Assembly (NCBI GenBank): GCA_036961445.1 | Contig: JBALVO010000089.1 | Coordinates: 1 to 15,386 of the forward strand | DNA length: 15,386 bases | Reading direction: 5' to 3' | Source of the DNA: JBALVO01 sp036961445 | Lineage (GTDB): Bacteria > Pseudomonadota > Gammaproteobacteria > Pseudomonadales > Halieaceae | Shown: positions 14,592-15,386 of the stretch, one piece after another | Layout of the letters: each line of letters begins with the position of its first letter | Numbering within the stretch: the first letter of the stretch is position 1 | Made by a program: the position numbers and the translations under genes | The notes under the pieces: model-generated | Database searches by the model: none | The model's input: the letters and a program-made list of their open reading frames with translations, nothing else | Told to the model about the DNA's origin: nothing

Positions 14592-14686
14592 CGCGTCTGA
14601 GTCAGTTCCGGATTGTTTTTCGCTGTTCTCTAACCACCGGAAGCGTCTGGGTGAGCTCCGGATGGCTCTTCGTTGCTCTCTAACCC
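14587..14686 (+). repeat. Tandem duplication of a 50-bp unit
   Basis: Two units, 14587-14636 and 14637-14686, align at an exact 50-nt offset with about 40 of 50 identical. Each starts CCGGA, has GCGTCTG near its start and TCTCTAACC near its end. The duplication sits directly right of the E3 core, inside the palindrome, where the left side has no obvious equivalent. Confidence 0.8.
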
Positions 14687-14708
14687 CCGGGATTGATGGG
14701 TGCGGGGC

Positions 14709-14759
14709 AGTATCTTTTACGGACTTGAAGGGCGTCGGTGCGAACCCACACCCAGCTTA
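14709..14759 (-). repeat. E3 inner arm, right copy
   Basis: Inverted copy of 14324-14373. The first 36 nt (14709-14744) match at 35 positions, and the match resumes at AGCTTA (14754-14759) against TAAGCT (14324-14329). Confidence 0.9.
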
Positions 14760-14891
14760 GTGGCAGCGTCAGTCAACCCCGGTTCCGCGGCCGAGTCCAT
14801 TCGAAGGGATCCCCGCTCGGGAAAGCTCGATAAAATTTCCCGGGAAGGAGAGCCGCGCCCCAAAAAAAGAAAAGCGCCCCACGCACCGCAA

Positions 14892-15040
14892 GCGCCCGTA
14901 ATGGAGTAAAAGATACTGGCCCGTGCCGAGCAATGCAGCGGTCGCCAGACCGCCATCGTCAGCGCCCGTAGCGCCCGGAATGGAGTAAAAGATACTGGGC
15001 CGTGCCTGGCAACGCAGCGGTCGCCAGACCGCCATCGTCA
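14892..15040 (-). repeat. Direct repeat of the E3 outer arm (period 79 nt)
   Basis: The segment 14892-14970 is followed by a second copy, 14971-15040, at a 79-nt offset with only a handful of differences over 70 nt. Each copy holds GAGTAAAAGATACT and a perfect 6-bp hairpin GCGGTC-GCCA-GACCGC (14938-14953 and 15017-15032). The first copy is part of the right outer arm of E3; the second lies outside the palindrome and ends 53 nt before nrdR. Confidence 0.88.
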
Positions 15041-15093
15041 AAACAATAAGAAACATGTTAATCTTCAGCCACTTAGAATAAAGAGATACGCCC

Positions 15094-15386
15094 ATGCACT
15101 GCCCATTTTGTGCCGCAGAGGACACCAAAGTCATCGATTCAAGGCTGGTTGCCGAGGGTGACCAGGTAAGACGTCGTCGGGAATGCCTGAGCTGTGCCGA
15201 GCGCTATACCACCTACGAGGTGGCCGAGCTGGTAATGCCCAGAATCATCAAGCAGAACGGCAACCGCGAACCGTTCAACGAAGAAAAAATGCGTGCCGGT
15301 TTTTTGCGCGCATTGGAAAAGCGACCGGTCTCCGTGGAGAGCATAGAAGCGGTCATCAACCAGATTAAACACACCCTGCGCGCCAC
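15094..15386 (+). CDS. nrdR: Transcriptional repressor NrdR, 3'-partial
   Basis: Zinc-ribbon/ATP-cone repressor that senses ATP/dATP and controls ribonucleotide reductase genes. The 97 visible codons run off the window; the family is usually about 150 aa. The zinc ribbon has C3, C6, C31 and C34 (MHCPFC ... RRRRECLSC), followed by the ATP-cone with VMPRIIKQNGNREPFNEEKM (48-67). The ATG at 15094 gives the canonical MHCPFC start. A TAGAAT box (15074-15079) lies 14 nt upstream of the start, too close for a normal leader and without a good -35, so I do not call a promoter. In many gammaproteobacteria nrdR precedes ribD, which would lie beyond the window. Confidence 0.97.
   Translation, partial: MHCPFCAAEDTKVIDSRLVAEGDQVRRRRECLSCAERYTTYEVAELVMPRIIKQNGNREPFNEEKMRAGFLRALEKRPVSVESIEAVINQIKHTLRA

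Larger units (their letters stand above)
14128..14954. repeat. 827-bp imperfect palindrome E3 between glyA and nrdR
   Basis: Outer arms 14128-14207 and 14875-14954 match as inverted repeats at about 67 of 80 positions with no gaps. Inner arms 14338-14373 and 14709-14744 match at 35 of 36. Both arm pairs have the same centre (paired coordinates always sum to 29082, centre 14541), so this is one long palindrome. The stretch between them (14208-14337 against 14745-14874) is more diverged but stays in register to within a base, sharing GCCGCGG and CCACTAAGCT. Near the centre is a copy of the core ends seen in E1 and E2. Only short, unconvincing reading frames are present. I see no transposase, RNA gene or CRISPR in the 974 nt between glyA and nrdR. 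Confidence 0.9.

Noticed and set aside
14128..14954. Fold-back amplification or assembly artefact
   Set aside because: An artefact would give identical arms; these differ at about 13 of 80 outer positions, include compensated changes, and are unequally diverged along their length.
14587..15040. CRISPR array
   Set aside because: Only two 50-nt units and two 79-nt units occur, with no spacers of regular length and no cas genes.
14323..15134. Several short reading frames in the glyA-nrdR interval (for example 14441-14683 and 14700-14909 on plus, 14323-14571 and 14769-15134 on minus)
   Set aside because: They are translations of the palindrome arms; the recurring SIFY stretch comes from the repeated GTATCTTTTAC motif, frames overlap on both strands, and no good ribosome-binding sites or domains are seen.

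Overview
The window is a chromosomal segment of a gammaproteobacterium, most likely from the Pseudomonas/Cellvibrionales side of the class. Two things support this. The order rnr-rlmB-rpsF-rpsR-(DUF2232-type membrane protein)-rplI-dnaB lacks priB between rpsF and rpsR, as in Pseudomonas. A MapZ-like PilZ protein also lies tail-to-tail with radA. Two runs of exactly 100 N (2337-2436 and 12651-12750) are scaffold gaps; the first interrupts rlmB.

Layout. 1-2879: RNase R (5' end cut off by the window) and the 23S rRNA 2'-O-methyltransferase RlmB. 2880-5419: a ribosomal-protein operon with a good sigma70-type promoter, a structured rpsF leader, rpsF, rpsR, a polytopic membrane protein and rplI, closed by a strong intrinsic terminator. 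5501-6907: replicative helicase DnaB. 6908-7384: no gene, but two large imperfect palindromes (E1, E2). 7385-9119 (minus strand): two overlapping genes, a three-repeat DnaT-like protein followed by a lambda-P-like replication protein. 9181-10563: radA, divergent from that pair. 10560-12633 (minus): a MapZ-like PilZ protein and EttA. 12857-14119: glyA. 14120-15093: no gene, but an 827-bp imperfect palindrome (E3) plus an extra copy of its arm. 15094-end: the start of nrdR.

Functional themes. The window joins translation/RNA-quality genes (rnr, rlmB, rpsF, rpsR, rplI, ettA) with replication and repair genes (dnaB, P-like, DnaT-like, radA) and one-carbon/nucleotide genes (glyA, nrdR). The most unusual protein-coding feature is the chromosomal P-like/DnaT-like pair between dnaB and radA, a candidate helicase-loading or replication-restart module.

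The most unusual non-coding feature is a family of three large palindromes. They share a ~63-nt apex core (starting TTTCTGCGAG, ending TTGCGCAGCAG) but carry different arms, from about 60 to about 380 nt. The E1 and E2 cores differ mostly by compensated base-pair changes in a terminal hairpin, which points to selection on a folded RNA or single-stranded DNA. E3 carries the same core ends near the centre of a palindrome whose outer and inner arms stay in exact register.
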